64,000 nt of DNA from Phycisphaeraceae bacterium. Lineage in GTDB: Bacteria > Planctomycetota > Phycisphaerae > Phycisphaerales > Phycisphaeraceae. Below the pieces are notes generated by a model. It was not told the origin of the DNA and did not search any database. It was given only the letters and a program-made list of their open reading frames with translations. The position numbers were made by a program, and so were the translations under genes. The first letter of the stretch is position 1, and each line of letters begins with the position of its first letter. Location: positions 852,912-916,911 of the forward strand of contig JAVKCD010000019.1 in NCBI GenBank assembly GCA_040222855.1. Direction: 5' to 3'. Positions 29,614 through 38,096 of this stretch are shown piece after piece.

Positions 29614-29729
29614 GAAGATGCGCCCTGTGAAAGGGGGTCCCTCTCTCGAATCGTCCAGAGAGTCTGAGCATTTCCCCGCCAGACGCAAGTACTACGCCAG
29701 CGGGCACCTACCCGTTATAGTCGGTTGTT

Positions 29730-30866
29730 ATGGCAAGCGGAGTACAGGTTCCGGGCCGATTCGGCCCTCGCGATGGCACACGATGCCTCATCGTCCGCCC
29801 ATCTGCCCTGGGCGATGTCGCCCGCACCGTCCCCGCCCTTGTCGCCCTCAAGGCCGCCTTCCCACAGACCACCATCGACTGGCTCGTCCACCCCGCCTAC
29901 GCCGACGCCGTCCGCTGCCACCCCGCCCTCGACGCCACCATCCCCTTCGACCGCGACGGACTCTCCGGCTTCGGCTACCGCTGGAGCGCCACCAAAGCCG
30001 GCTTCGCCCTCATCCGACAGCTCCGCAACAACCGCTACGAACGCGTCTACGACCTCCAGGGACTCGCCCGCAGCGCCCTGTTCACCTACTTCTCCGGCTC
30101 ACCCCACCGCGTCGGCTTCGCCAACGCCCGCGAAGGCGCCTCATGGGCCTACAACCACAAACACCAGGTGAACGAGGTCCATACTGTCGACGAGATGATG
30201 GGCCTCCTCCGCGCCGATGGCGTCCCCATCCCCCCGGACCCCGACCTCAGGCTCTACACCCCACCCGAAGACCTCGCCTGGGCCCAACGCTATCTCGACA
30301 GCCGCTACATCGACCCCGCTGAGGGCTACACCTGCATCGCACCCACCGCCAAATGGCGTTGCAAGTGCTGGCCCCTCGACGGCTGGGCCAAGGTCATCAC
30401 CCGCGTCATCGGCGACCGACACCTGGGCGGGAAAATCCTCGTCCTCGCCGCACCCCACGAAACCGAGTACCTCGCACCCCTCCGCAAAGCCCTCGACGAC
30501 GATGTCGAAGTCTCCAAACGCGTTTTCTTCCCCGAAACCACCACCGTCGGACGCCTCATGGGCCTCATCGCCCGCTCCCAGGCCGTCATCAGCAACGACT
30601 CCGCCGCCCTCCACCTCGCCGTCGGACTCCTCCGACCCGTTGTCGGCATCTACGGCCCCACCGACCCCCGCACCGTCGGACCCTATGGCCGCCACATGGC
30701 CGCCATCCAGCCCAAAGAGGCCGCCCGACCCAGCTTCGTCTTCGACTACCGCAAACACCGCGATGACCAGTCCCTCATCGCTCAGGTCCCCGCCGCCGCC
30801 GTCCTCGAAACCCTCCTCCGCGTTTCGGGAACCTCCCCCGACCTCCAGGCGTCTGTAGCTGGGTAG
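29730..30866 (+). CDS. Glycosyltransferase family 9 (heptosyltransferase-like)
   Basis: 378 residues. N-terminal Rossmann domain with IVRPSALGDVARTVPALVAL and DWLVHPAYADAV; C-terminal donor-binding domain with RCKCWPLDGWAKVI, ILVLAAPHETEYL, GLIARSQAVISNDSAALHLA and VGIYGPTDPRTVGPYG. These are GT9 (WaaC/WaaF/RfaF-like) features, so the enzyme probably adds heptose or a related sugar to lipopolysaccharide core. The start is close to TATAGT at 29716, so the leader may be very short. Confidence 0.9.
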   Translation: MASGVQVPGRFGPRDGTRCLIVRPSALGDVARTVPALVALKAAFPQTTIDWLVHPAYADAVRCHPALDATIPFDRDGLSGFGYRWSATKAGFALIRQLRNNRYERVYDLQGLARSALFTYFSGSPHRVGFANAREGASWAYNHKHQVNEVHTVDEMMGLLRADGVPIPPDPDLRLYTPPEDLAWAQRYLDSRYIDPAEGYTCIAPTAKWRCKCWPLDGWAKVITRVIGDRHLGGKILVLAAPHETEYLAPLRKALDDDVEVSKRVFFPETTTVGRLMGLIARSQAVISNDSAALHLAVGLLRPVVGIYGPTDPRTVGPYGRHMAAIQPKEAARPSFVFDYRKHRDDQSLIAQVPAAAVLETLLRVSGTSPDLQASVAG

Positions 30867-30901
30867 CCAGACACCATCTCCGCTCCCGAAAGGACTGTCC
30901 C

Positions 30902-32257
30902 GTGACGGGTAAACGCATCGTCGAAATCGTCGTCGTCCTCCTCATCATCGCCCTCCTCGTCGCCATCCTCACCCCCGCCCTCGGGGCAGCGCGAAGCACC
31001 ACACAGACCGACCCCTACACCGAATATCTCGGCACAGCCAGCCAGGACCGCTATTTTGACCCCAACGCCGTCGGTCGCTGGGAAAGGCCACCCGGATCAC
31101 TCAGCGTCGAAAAGGATCAATCCGCCGGATTCGCCGAGAGCCAGGAAAGCGTGATGGGTCGCCGGATGGCAGTGTCGAATACCGGTGCCATGGCTGGAGG
31201 CGTCATGTTCGCCCAGGCCTCCGCCCCCCCCGAAGCCGCCGACCTCGAAGCCTCTTCCGAACAGAATGTGGGGGAGGGCGACCCCCGCGAGATCATCTAC
31301 ACCGCATCCCTCAACCTCGCCGTCGAAAACCTCGCCTCCACCCTCGACTACATCCGCGCCTACGCCAAAGCCCAGGGCGGGCACATGGAGCAGCAGACCT
31401 CCAACATGATTCGCATCCGCGTCCCCGCCGCGACGTTCGACGAGGTCCTCGAAAAACTCGCTGGCATCGGCGAACTCCGCGACAAGAACATCGGCGCCCG
31501 GGACGTCACCTCACAGGTCCGCGACATCGAGATCGAACTCAAGACCGCCACCACCTCCCGCGACCGCCTGCTCACCCTCCTCGAACGCGCCGAACGCACC
31601 GAAGACGTCATCCAGATCGAACGCGAACTCCGCCGGCTCAACACCCAGATCGACCAGGTCCAGGGACGACTGCGCTACTTCAAAGACCAGGTCTCGATGT
31701 CCACCATCACCGTCGTCCTCAACGCCAAAGTCCCCCAGCAGCCAACCGACCCCGCCATGCCCTTCGTCTGGATCGACCAGCTCGCCTTCGAACTCATCAA
31801 CCCCTCCCGCACCCCGCCCAGCACACCCGACCTCGGCGACGGCGTCCGCATCGAACTACCCAACGGCTTCGTCCGCCACTACCAGGAGGACTACGTCACC
31901 ATGGCCCTCTCCTCCGATGGCGTCGGCCTCAAGATCATTCGCCACACCAACTACGACGAGGCTGACCTCGACTTCTGGCTCGGCCTCGTGCGCACAACAC
32001 TGATCGATCAGATGGCAATCCCGGTCGGTGAACCCGTTTTGGACAAGCTTGACGGTCGTTGGTGGGGCAAAAGCAGCACGGAAATAGCCACTTTAGAGGG
32101 CCCCAAGACCGTGGGCGCACAGCCGCACCGCTACCTCATCGGCCTCGTCGCCACCGACCGCTACGTCTACACCGCCGAAGCCTGGGGCCCCGACCAGGCC
32201 CTCGCCAACCACCGCGACGCCATCACCCAAGCCATGATGACCCTTCGCGTCCGCTGA
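30902..32257 (+). CDS. DUF4349-domain membrane-anchored protein
   Basis: 451 residues from GTG 30902, 36 nt after the GT9 gene. An N-terminal signal/anchor (IVEIVVVLLIIALLVAILTP, residues 5-27) is followed by a linker, then the DUF4349 core: IIYTASLNLAVENL, GHMEQQTSNMIRIRVPAATF, DKNIGARDVTSQVRDIEIEL, LLERAERTEDVIQIERELRR and STITVVLNAK, coiled-coil-like. Unlike most DUF4349 proteins there is no evident C-terminal membrane helix; instead about 180 further residues with DGVRIELPNGFVRHYQEDYV and a WWGKSSTEIATLEG region follow. Function unknown; surface location is likely. Confidence 0.85.
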   Translation: MTGKRIVEIVVVLLIIALLVAILTPALGAARSTTQTDPYTEYLGTASQDRYFDPNAVGRWERPPGSLSVEKDQSAGFAESQESVMGRRMAVSNTGAMAGGVMFAQASAPPEAADLEASSEQNVGEGDPREIIYTASLNLAVENLASTLDYIRAYAKAQGGHMEQQTSNMIRIRVPAATFDEVLEKLAGIGELRDKNIGARDVTSQVRDIEIELKTATTSRDRLLTLLERAERTEDVIQIERELRRLNTQIDQVQGRLRYFKDQVSMSTITVVLNAKVPQQPTDPAMPFVWIDQLAFELINPSRTPPSTPDLGDGVRIELPNGFVRHYQEDYVTMALSSDGVGLKIIRHTNYDEADLDFWLGLVRTTLIDQMAIPVGEPVLDKLDGRWWGKSSTEIATLEGPKTVGAQPHRYLIGLVATDRYVYTAEAWGPDQALANHRDAITQAMMTLRVR

Positions 32258-32290
32258 GTACCCCCGCAAGTCCTGCGATTGGAACGCTTT

Positions 32291-33259
32291 ATGAGAATCA
32301 TCGCCGGTATCGACGAAGCGGGCTACGGCCCCCTCCTCGGCCCCCTCACCATCGCCCGCGCCGTCATCGCCCTCCCCGACACCGACCAGGACCCCTGGAA
32401 ACTCCTAAGCAAAGCCGTCGCCCGCACCCTCTCGGGCCGAAAATCCCGCCTCGTCGTCAACGATTCCAAAAAACTCGGGGTGCGCACAGCCGGACTCCAG
32501 CACATCGAGACCAGTTGCCTCGCCTTCGCCCACGCCGCGGGCCTCGACACCACCGACGCGGGCACCCTCTTCGACGCCCTGGGCGAATCCACCCACCGCC
32601 ACCTCGACCACCTCCCCTGGTACAGCCCCACCACCCGCTGGCCCTGGCAGCCCCTGCCCACCGCCCTCACCGCTGGCGAAGTCTCGATCGCCCGCTCCAT
32701 GCTCAACACCACCATGGCCGCAGCAGAAGTCTCCGTCCGCTCCCTAGGCGTCAGCCTCGTCTTCGAAGACGCCTTCAACGACCTGGTCAGCAAGACCAAC
32801 TCCAAGGCCTCCGCCAGCTTCACCTACGTCGCCCGCCACCTCCTCGCCATCTGGCGCGACTTCGGCGGTCACCACCCCCTCGTCGTCATCGACCGCCAGT
32901 CCGGCCGAACCCACTACCGCGAGCTGCTCAGCCTCCTCCTGCCCGAAGCCTCCTTCCGCGTCCTCGAAGAAGGACCCGACCGCTCCGCCTACGAGGTCCG
33001 CGAGGGCGACCGCTTCATGACCGTGAGCTTCGAGACCAAAGCCGATGGCACCCACTTCCCCGTCGCGCTCGCCTCCATGATGGCCAAATACAGCCGCGAA
33101 CTCATGATGCAGCGCCTCAACAGCTGGTTCGCCAATCGCCTCCCCGACCTCCGACCCACCGCCGGCTACGCCCTCGACGGCCGCCGATTCGTCGAAGAGA
33201 TCGCCCCGCACCTGCCCGAGTGGGGTGTTCACCGCTCAAACCTCTGCCGAATGGCCTGA
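32291..33259 (+). CDS. RNase HII-like protein with GYG motif, divergent long version
   Basis: 322 residues, versus about 200 for RNase HII. The RNase H fold hallmarks are in order: AGIDEAGYGPLLGPLTIA (acidic D8, E9), VNDSKKL, VVIDRQSGRTHY (Asp near residue 200) and LASMMAKYSRELMMQRLN. In canonical RNase HII the first motif has GRG; here it is GYG, so the residue that reads the ribonucleotide 2'-OH is altered. It may be a planctomycete paralogue acting on different nucleic acids. The start ATG 32291 follows a weak site; a TTG at 32279 is possible. Before tRNA-Glu. Confidence 0.8.
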   Translation: MRIIAGIDEAGYGPLLGPLTIARAVIALPDTDQDPWKLLSKAVARTLSGRKSRLVVNDSKKLGVRTAGLQHIETSCLAFAHAAGLDTTDAGTLFDALGESTHRHLDHLPWYSPTTRWPWQPLPTALTAGEVSIARSMLNTTMAAAEVSVRSLGVSLVFEDAFNDLVSKTNSKASASFTYVARHLLAIWRDFGGHHPLVVIDRQSGRTHYRELLSLLLPEASFRVLEEGPDRSAYEVREGDRFMTVSFETKADGTHFPVALASMMAKYSRELMMQRLNSWFANRLPDLRPTAGYALDGRRFVEEIAPHLPEWGVHRSNLCRMA

Positions 33260-33307
33260 GGATCGGTTGGAATCGGCCCTGATCCGATCTATACTGCTGG
33301 GCTCGAC

Positions 33308-33380
33308 GCCCCGTTCGTCTAGTGGCCTAGGACACTGCCCTCTCACGGCGGCGACATGGGTTCAAATCCCATACGGGGTA
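33308..33380 (+). tRNA. tRNA-Glu (anticodon CTC)
   Basis: 73 nt. Acceptor GCCCCGT / ACGGGGT with a G-T closing pair at the end, discriminator A; anticodon stem CTGCC / GGCGG around loop CTCTCAC (CTC, reads GAG); T arm ATGGG-TTCAAAT-CCCAT. No CCA is encoded (next bases CTCCC). Confidence 0.92.
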
Positions 33381-33387
33381 CTCCCAT

Positions 33388-33410
33388 GGCGGCCTCCCGG
33401 CCGCCTTTTT
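33388..33410 (+). terminator. Intrinsic terminator after tRNA-Glu
   Basis: GGCGGCC-TCCC-GGCCGCC followed by TTTTT, 7 nt after the tRNA-Glu end. Strong, perfect 7-bp stem. Confidence 0.88.
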
Positions 33411-33465
33411 CATGCCTAAACGCCTCCAACCAGCCTCGTAAACCATCAGAGAAAGCCAGCCCACC

Positions 33466-34089
33466 ATGAGCTCCTGGAACGAACTAAGCGACCCAGCCAA
33501 GGCACAACTCGAATCGATCGCCGCTGAGCTGGGACTCCATCAGGCCCCCGCCGTGTTCTGGTCGCTCGCTCGGGTGCCCAGCCTTCTGGCCGATCACTGG
33601 GCCAACCTCAGGAGCACCCTCATCGATGACGGTCCTCTTGAGGCGAAAGCTCGTGCCTCCGTGGCGTGGGCGGTGTCCTCAATGGCCCCGGACCCCGACC
33701 TCGACGCGTTCCTCAGCGAGCGATTCCAAAGCACACTGACCGAAACCGAGCGCGCCGAAGCCGCCGCGGTCGCATCGATCTGCACGACCTACAACACGCT
33801 GTTTAAGTTCCGCCACATGGTCGAGGATGAGGACTTCGGCAAGCTCCGCGCGGGCCTGCGGGTCAAAACCTTCAAGGAAACCTCGCTCGAACCCGCGACG
33901 GTGGAGTTGATCAGCGTCGCCGTCTCCGCGATCAATGCCTGCCAGCTCTGTGTCGGTTCTCACACCAAGAAAGCCCGTGATCTGGGCCTGAGCCCCGAGC
34001 AGATCGATCACGCGGTGAAGATCGCCGCTGTTGTCGGCAGCCTCGCCCAGTTCGCTCGGGCCTCCGCGTCGGTCGATCCGGTAGATTGA
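33466..34089 (+). CDS. AhpD/carboxymuconolactone decarboxylase-family peroxidase-like protein
   Basis: 207 residues, helical. The AhpD motif is SAINACQLCVGSHTKKARDL: the redox CxxC (about 160-163) with the downstream His, as in AhpD-type peroxidase cores. TVELISVAVSAINA precedes it. It probably reduces hydroperoxides or acts as an alkylhydroperoxidase. Four nt after its stop comes the ManC-like gene; they may be co-transcribed. Confidence 0.9.
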   Translation: MSSWNELSDPAKAQLESIAAELGLHQAPAVFWSLARVPSLLADHWANLRSTLIDDGPLEAKARASVAWAVSSMAPDPDLDAFLSERFQSTLTETERAEAAAVASICTTYNTLFKFRHMVEDEDFGKLRAGLRVKTFKETSLEPATVELISVAVSAINACQLCVGSHTKKARDLGLSPEQIDHAVKIAAVVGSLAQFARASASVDPVD

Positions 34090-34093
34090 CACT

Positions 34094-35194
34094 ATGAGAT
34101 ACGCCCTGATTATCGCGGGCGGGTCCGGTACCCGGCTCTGGCCGATGTCGACCCGCGATCTGCCCAAGCAGCTTATCCCTTTGTTCAACGGCAAGTCCCT
34201 GCTGGAACTCGCGGTCGAGCGTCTACTCGGTCTGGTCGATGCCGACAAGCTCTACGTCTGCGCGGGCGAGAGCATGAAGGACGTGATGCTCCAGAAGATC
34301 CCGTCGCTCTCGGCGGATCGCTTCATCGCCGAACCCATGGGCCGCGACACCCTTAACGCCGTGGCACTGAGCTGCGCGGTCCTGCAGAAGATCGACCCCG
34401 ATGCGACGGTCGGCGTGTTCACCGCAGATCAGCTCATCGAGCCTGCGGACACGTTCTGCAAGGTCGTCTCCTCGGGGTACGACGTCGCCGAGTCATCGGA
34501 TGACCTGCTGGTGACCTTCGGCGTCGAGCCCACGCACCCCGCCACCGGGTACGGCTACCTCGAACTCGCCAAAGATCTTCTCGGACACGAGCAGGCGAAG
34601 CTCGTGGGCACCTTCAAGGAGAAGCCAGACTTAGCGACCGCTGAGCGGTACGTCAGTCAGGGCCCCGATCGCTTCCTGTGGAACAGCGGGATGTTCGTCT
34701 GGCAGGCCAAGACGCTTCTCCGCGCGGTTGAGCAGTTCGCTCCCGAGAACCACGGTCCGATCATGGACCTCGCGTCTGCCTGGGGCACCAGCCAATGGTC
34801 GAGTCGGGCCACGGAGATCTATCCAAATCTCAAGAAGATCAGCATCGATTTCGCGGTGATGGAGCCGGCGTCGGAGTCGAGCGAGTTTCGTGTTGCGGCG
34901 CTGCCGCTGCCGATCCGCTGGCTCGATGTCGGGAGCTGGCCGAGCTATCAGGGCACGCTGACGCCCGATGGCGAGGGCAACGCGACCTCCGGCTGCAAGC
35001 AGACACTGCTGGACTGCCGGAACACGCTCGTGGCCTCGGATGATCCCGACCACTTGGTGGCGGCGATCGGTCTTGAGGATGTCATCATCATCAGGACTGA
35101 CAAGGCGACGCTCGTTTGCCGAGCCGAGGACGCGGAGCGGATCAAACAGCTCCACGCGGCCATCGGCGACGCGCACGGCGACGACTACCTCTAG
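34094..35194 (+). CDS. manC: Mannose-1-phosphate guanylyltransferase
   Basis: 366 residues. Nucleotidyltransferase signature IIAGGSGTRLWPMSTRDLPK at residues 7-26, KFLWNSGMF-type region DRFLWNSGMFVWQAK, VEPTHPATGYGYLEL, FKEKPDLATAERY, and PIRWLDVGSWPSYQG. It lacks the C-terminal isomerase domain of bifunctional AlgA/ManC and is of GMPP type. Makes GDP-mannose for surface glycans. It follows the AhpD-like gene by 4 nt and precedes ruvX. Confidence 0.92.
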   Translation: MRYALIIAGGSGTRLWPMSTRDLPKQLIPLFNGKSLLELAVERLLGLVDADKLYVCAGESMKDVMLQKIPSLSADRFIAEPMGRDTLNAVALSCAVLQKIDPDATVGVFTADQLIEPADTFCKVVSSGYDVAESSDDLLVTFGVEPTHPATGYGYLELAKDLLGHEQAKLVGTFKEKPDLATAERYVSQGPDRFLWNSGMFVWQAKTLLRAVEQFAPENHGPIMDLASAWGTSQWSSRATEIYPNLKKISIDFAVMEPASESSEFRVAALPLPIRWLDVGSWPSYQGTLTPDGEGNATSGCKQTLLDCRNTLVASDDPDHLVAAIGLEDVIIIRTDKATLVCRAEDAERIKQLHAAIGDAHGDDYL

Positions 35195-35196
35195 CC

Positions 35197-35613
35197 ATGC
35201 GTTATCTCGCCATCGATCCTGGCGCCCGACGCACCGGTCTGGCGGTCGGTGATGACGAGACCGGGATCGCGAGCCCGCTGGAGGTGATCGATACCGCCAG
35301 CGAAGTCGAGCGGATGCGTCGAGTTCACTCGGCGATTGCCAGCGAAGAGCCGGACGCGCTGGTGCTTGGGCTTCCGTTCAACATGGATGGCAGCGAGGGG
35401 CCTGCGGCCAAGCGGGCACGAGCATACGCCGAGGTCCTGAGTAAAGCGACGGGACTGCACGTGCACCTTGCCGATGAGCGGCTGACTTCTGCGGTCGCTG
35501 ATGAACAGATGGCGCGAACCGGGTTAACACACAAGCAGAAGAAGCAGCTTCGTGATGCGTTGGCTGCTGCGGCGCTTCTCCGATCATTCCTCGCTGAGCG
35601 GCTTGGTGACTGA
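35197..35613 (+). CDS. ruvX: Putative pre-16S rRNA nuclease / Holliday junction resolvase RuvX (YqgF)
   Basis: 138 residues from ATG 35197, 2 nt after the manC stop; the open frame upstream to 35116 overlaps manC. RNase H-like: YLAIDPGARRTGLAVGD (catalytic D), VLGLPFNMDGSEGPAA (second motif GLP.N..G) and LADERLTSAVADEQM (E) and DALAAAALLRSFL. Length and motifs standard. Member of the manC operon. Confidence 0.93.
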   Translation: MRYLAIDPGARRTGLAVGDDETGIASPLEVIDTASEVERMRRVHSAIASEEPDALVLGLPFNMDGSEGPAAKRARAYAEVLSKATGLHVHLADERLTSAVADEQMARTGLTHKQKKQLRDALAAAALLRSFLAERLGD

Positions 35614-35623
35614 TGCAGCGGAC

Positions 35624-37222
35624 TCAGAAGACGATGACGTAGAGCAGCAGCACCAGAGCGGTGAAGACATTGAGCAGCCCGATGTAGCCCAGAGTCTGGC
35701 GGACCTCGGTGGGCAAAGCCATGAGCGGGCGGCTGATCAGGACGCAGAAGCGCCAGGTCATGTCCCGGAATGCGTCAAGACGATTCCGGGTGGGCCGATC
35801 AACAGATGCATCGCGTGACAGAGCCCGCTGGGGCGGGGTGCGTTTGGCGTCTTCATCGAGTTCGGCGGCGACCGCATTGCTGCCTGAGTCATCCTCCATC
35901 GCGGCGAGGGCTGCGGCTTCTTCTGCGGCCTGGCTCTTGCCGATGACGCCCAGCTCGTTTGTGGTGGCCTGCTCGACGGTCTCAAAGTCGCCTTCAGGAG
36001 CGTCATCATCCTGCTCGACATCAGCTTCTGTGCTGCTTGAAACCTCTCGTGGCGTGGATGCTGTTGGCGGGGCTTTGGTGACCTGCTCGACGGACTGGAA
36101 GTCGCCTTCGGGGGTGTCGTCTTCTGAGGTTGTATCGGCTGGATAGTCATCCTTGGCGGGGGGGGCAACCCTTGTGACGGGGCGAGCATCTGATGCCTGC
36201 TCGATCGCTTCGGCGAGGCTCACGTCGTCGCCTGCGTCGGCGTCCTCGGCGTGATCGAACTCGCCCTGAAGCTCGGCTTCGACCTGCTCGGCGAGCGCGG
36301 CGTCGAGGTCTTCCAGTGCAGCGACCTCGTCGGGCACCACGCCTTCGGGCTCCTGCTCCGGGTCTTGGCTCTCGGAAGCCTCGTTGGCGGGAGATGGTTC
36401 CTGCAACTCACCGATCAGGTCTTTGAGTTGGCTGTCCAGGTCGCCAGATGAAGGGGTGCTTGCGTCTTCGGTGACCTCTGTGGCTGGCGGGGCTTGGTTG
36501 TCCATCTCGGCAACGGACTTGATGTCTTCCGATTCGTCGAGGAGGCCATCGATCGCGCTGGTGACCTCATCGGAGCCCTTGATGGCCTCGGGTTGCTGCG
36601 CCTCGGCATCGGGGCTGGCGGGCGATGCGGCCGGAGTCTCCTGCTTTGTTTCGTCGTCGATCTCGTCGAGGACAGATTCGAGGTCGGCGACCCAGGAAGG
36701 CTGTGCCTCCGCCTCAGTCTCGGCCTCCAACTTCGCCTCGGTTTGGGGGTCCGGATCGGAGGCGACCGCTTCTTCGGGCGGTGGCGATTCCGTTATCCCC
36801 GCAGCGTCGTCAGGGTTGGCGTTGTCCGCTTCGCGTTCGGCTTGTTCAGCCTGGTCGATGTGCTGCCCAACGGCCTCATCGACGAGGTCCTGAGTCGATG
36901 TGGGGGGGTCTGTGGTCTCGCTTGGTGGCGCGGCTTGCTCTGCGGCCTGAGGTTCTGCTGGTTCCGGTTCGGGCGAGGCGGGCTTGGGGCGAGGGCGATC
37001 GGGGAGCGTGCCCGGGGCGGCCAGCTCGATCCGATCCAGCAACTCTTCGAGCTGTCGATCCAGCTCGAAGGGATCGGGGGCGTTGGTGTTGCTGGAGGTC
37101 GCGGGTTGTGCCAAGTGCTGGCGCTCCCTGGGGCTGGGTGCTGCCGATCCTTCGGCGGCGAAACTCGCTGCTTGCGGCCGGGCCCGTGATCGTCCATGCT
37201 CGGGCCACAACAGGGCGGACAC
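35624..37222 (-). CDS. Acidic, disordered tail-anchored membrane protein
   Basis: 532 residues from GTG 37222, with CAGGAG 10-15 nt upstream. The open frame continues to 37339 but would overlap the divergent rsmE gene. Most of the protein is low-complexity Glu/Asp/Ala/Pro, with predicted short helices. Two imperfect copies of EGDFQSVEQVTKAPP and EGDFETVEQATT (following DDTP or DDAP) show internal duplication. Residues near the C-terminus turn basic (KRTPPQRALSRDASVDRPTR) and it ends in one membrane helix (LGYIGLLNVFTALVLLLYVI), a tail anchor. No domain recognised. It may be a scaffold. Located between ruvX and rsmE on the opposite strand. Confidence 0.75.
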   Translation of the reverse strand: MSALLWPEHGRSRARPQAASFAAEGSAAPSPRERQHLAQPATSSNTNAPDPFELDRQLEELLDRIELAAPGTLPDRPRPKPASPEPEPAEPQAAEQAAPPSETTDPPTSTQDLVDEAVGQHIDQAEQAEREADNANPDDAAGITESPPPEEAVASDPDPQTEAKLEAETEAEAQPSWVADLESVLDEIDDETKQETPAASPASPDAEAQQPEAIKGSDEVTSAIDGLLDESEDIKSVAEMDNQAPPATEVTEDASTPSSGDLDSQLKDLIGELQEPSPANEASESQDPEQEPEGVVPDEVAALEDLDAALAEQVEAELQGEFDHAEDADAGDDVSLAEAIEQASDARPVTRVAPPAKDDYPADTTSEDDTPEGDFQSVEQVTKAPPTASTPREVSSSTEADVEQDDDAPEGDFETVEQATTNELGVIGKSQAAEEAAALAAMEDDSGSNAVAAELDEDAKRTPPQRALSRDASVDRPTRNRLDAFRDMTWRFCVLISRPLMALPTEVRQTLGYIGLLNVFTALVLLLYVIVF

Positions 37223-37272
37223 AGGGTCCGTCCCGTCTCCTGTCGATCGACCCCTCTTGGTAGGGGCCTGCA

Positions 37273-38052
37273 GTGGCCAATGACGAGGTCCGAGAGCAAC
37301 GCCCCTCATCGGCCGCAGACGCGGATCGGTCTTACCCACGATTCTACGCTCAAGCCCTGCCCGCCTCGAACATCGATCAGGATGTTTTGCTCGATCTGGA
37401 CCCGGAGGAAGCCCGACACGCTACACGGGCTCTGCGGCTGGAACACGACTCACCCATCGAACTCATCGATGGATCGGGCCGGATCGCCCGTGGGAGGCTG
37501 CAATTGGCGGGGAAGAAGGCCGTTTCAGTGGCGATTGAGGCGGTTGTTGTCGCTCCAGCCCCCCGCCCGCTGATCACGATCGCATCGGCGATCCCGAAGG
37601 GCTCCCGGGCTGAGGACCTCATCGACCTGCTGGTCCAGACCGGTGCCGATAGGCTGGTGCCGCTGGATGCAGAGCGATCGGTGGTCCATCCGGCGGCAGG
37701 GCGGTCAGACCGCTGGCATCGGCGTGCTCTGGCCGGGCTCAAGCAATCCCGCCGGGTTCATGGGATGGGCATTGACAGCCCGGCGCGACCGGCTGACCTC
37801 GTGAGCTGGTCGCAGCCCTTGCGGCTGTTTGCGGACACACAGCCGAAGGTCGAAGCAGCCATCGATGAATCCATGCAAGAAGCGGCTGAGGTCGCTGTCG
37901 CGATCGGCCCCGAGGGCGGCTGGTCTGATGCCGAGCGTGTCAGGCTGCTGGATGCTGGCTGGCAACCTTGGTCTCTTGGGGCGACGGTGATGAGGGTGGA
38001 GACCGCAGCGGCCACTGCGTGTGCGGTGATTCGCTACCTCACCCGGCCCTGA
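37273..38052 (+). CDS. rsmE: 16S rRNA (uracil-1498-N3)-methyltransferase RsmE
   Basis: 259 residues from GTG 37273. SPOUT-family features: ITIASAIPKGSRAEDLIDLL, ALAGLKQSRRVHGM, VAIGPEGGWSDAERVRLLDA (about 211) and SLGATVMRVETAAATACAVI. N-terminal PUA-like part with ARHATRALRLEHDSPIELID. Methylates U1498 of 16S rRNA. Divergent from the acidic protein with a 50-bp gap. Confidence 0.93.
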   Translation: MANDEVREQRPSSAADADRSYPRFYAQALPASNIDQDVLLDLDPEEARHATRALRLEHDSPIELIDGSGRIARGRLQLAGKKAVSVAIEAVVVAPAPRPLITIASAIPKGSRAEDLIDLLVQTGADRLVPLDAERSVVHPAAGRSDRWHRRALAGLKQSRRVHGMGIDSPARPADLVSWSQPLRLFADTQPKVEAAIDESMQEAAEVAVAIGPEGGWSDAERVRLLDAGWQPWSLGATVMRVETAAATACAVIRYLTRP

Positions 38053-38096
38053 TTCGCGTCCGGGACAACACGCTGGCAACTGTCTAGTCTGGTGGT

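Noticed and set aside
32059-33282. 407-residue Arg/Pro-rich + strand frame
   Set aside because: Alternative frame of the DUF4349 and RNase HII-like genes; low complexity.
37223-37339. Longer start of the acidic protein
   Set aside because: Would overlap the divergent rsmE start; GTG 37222 has its own ribosome site.
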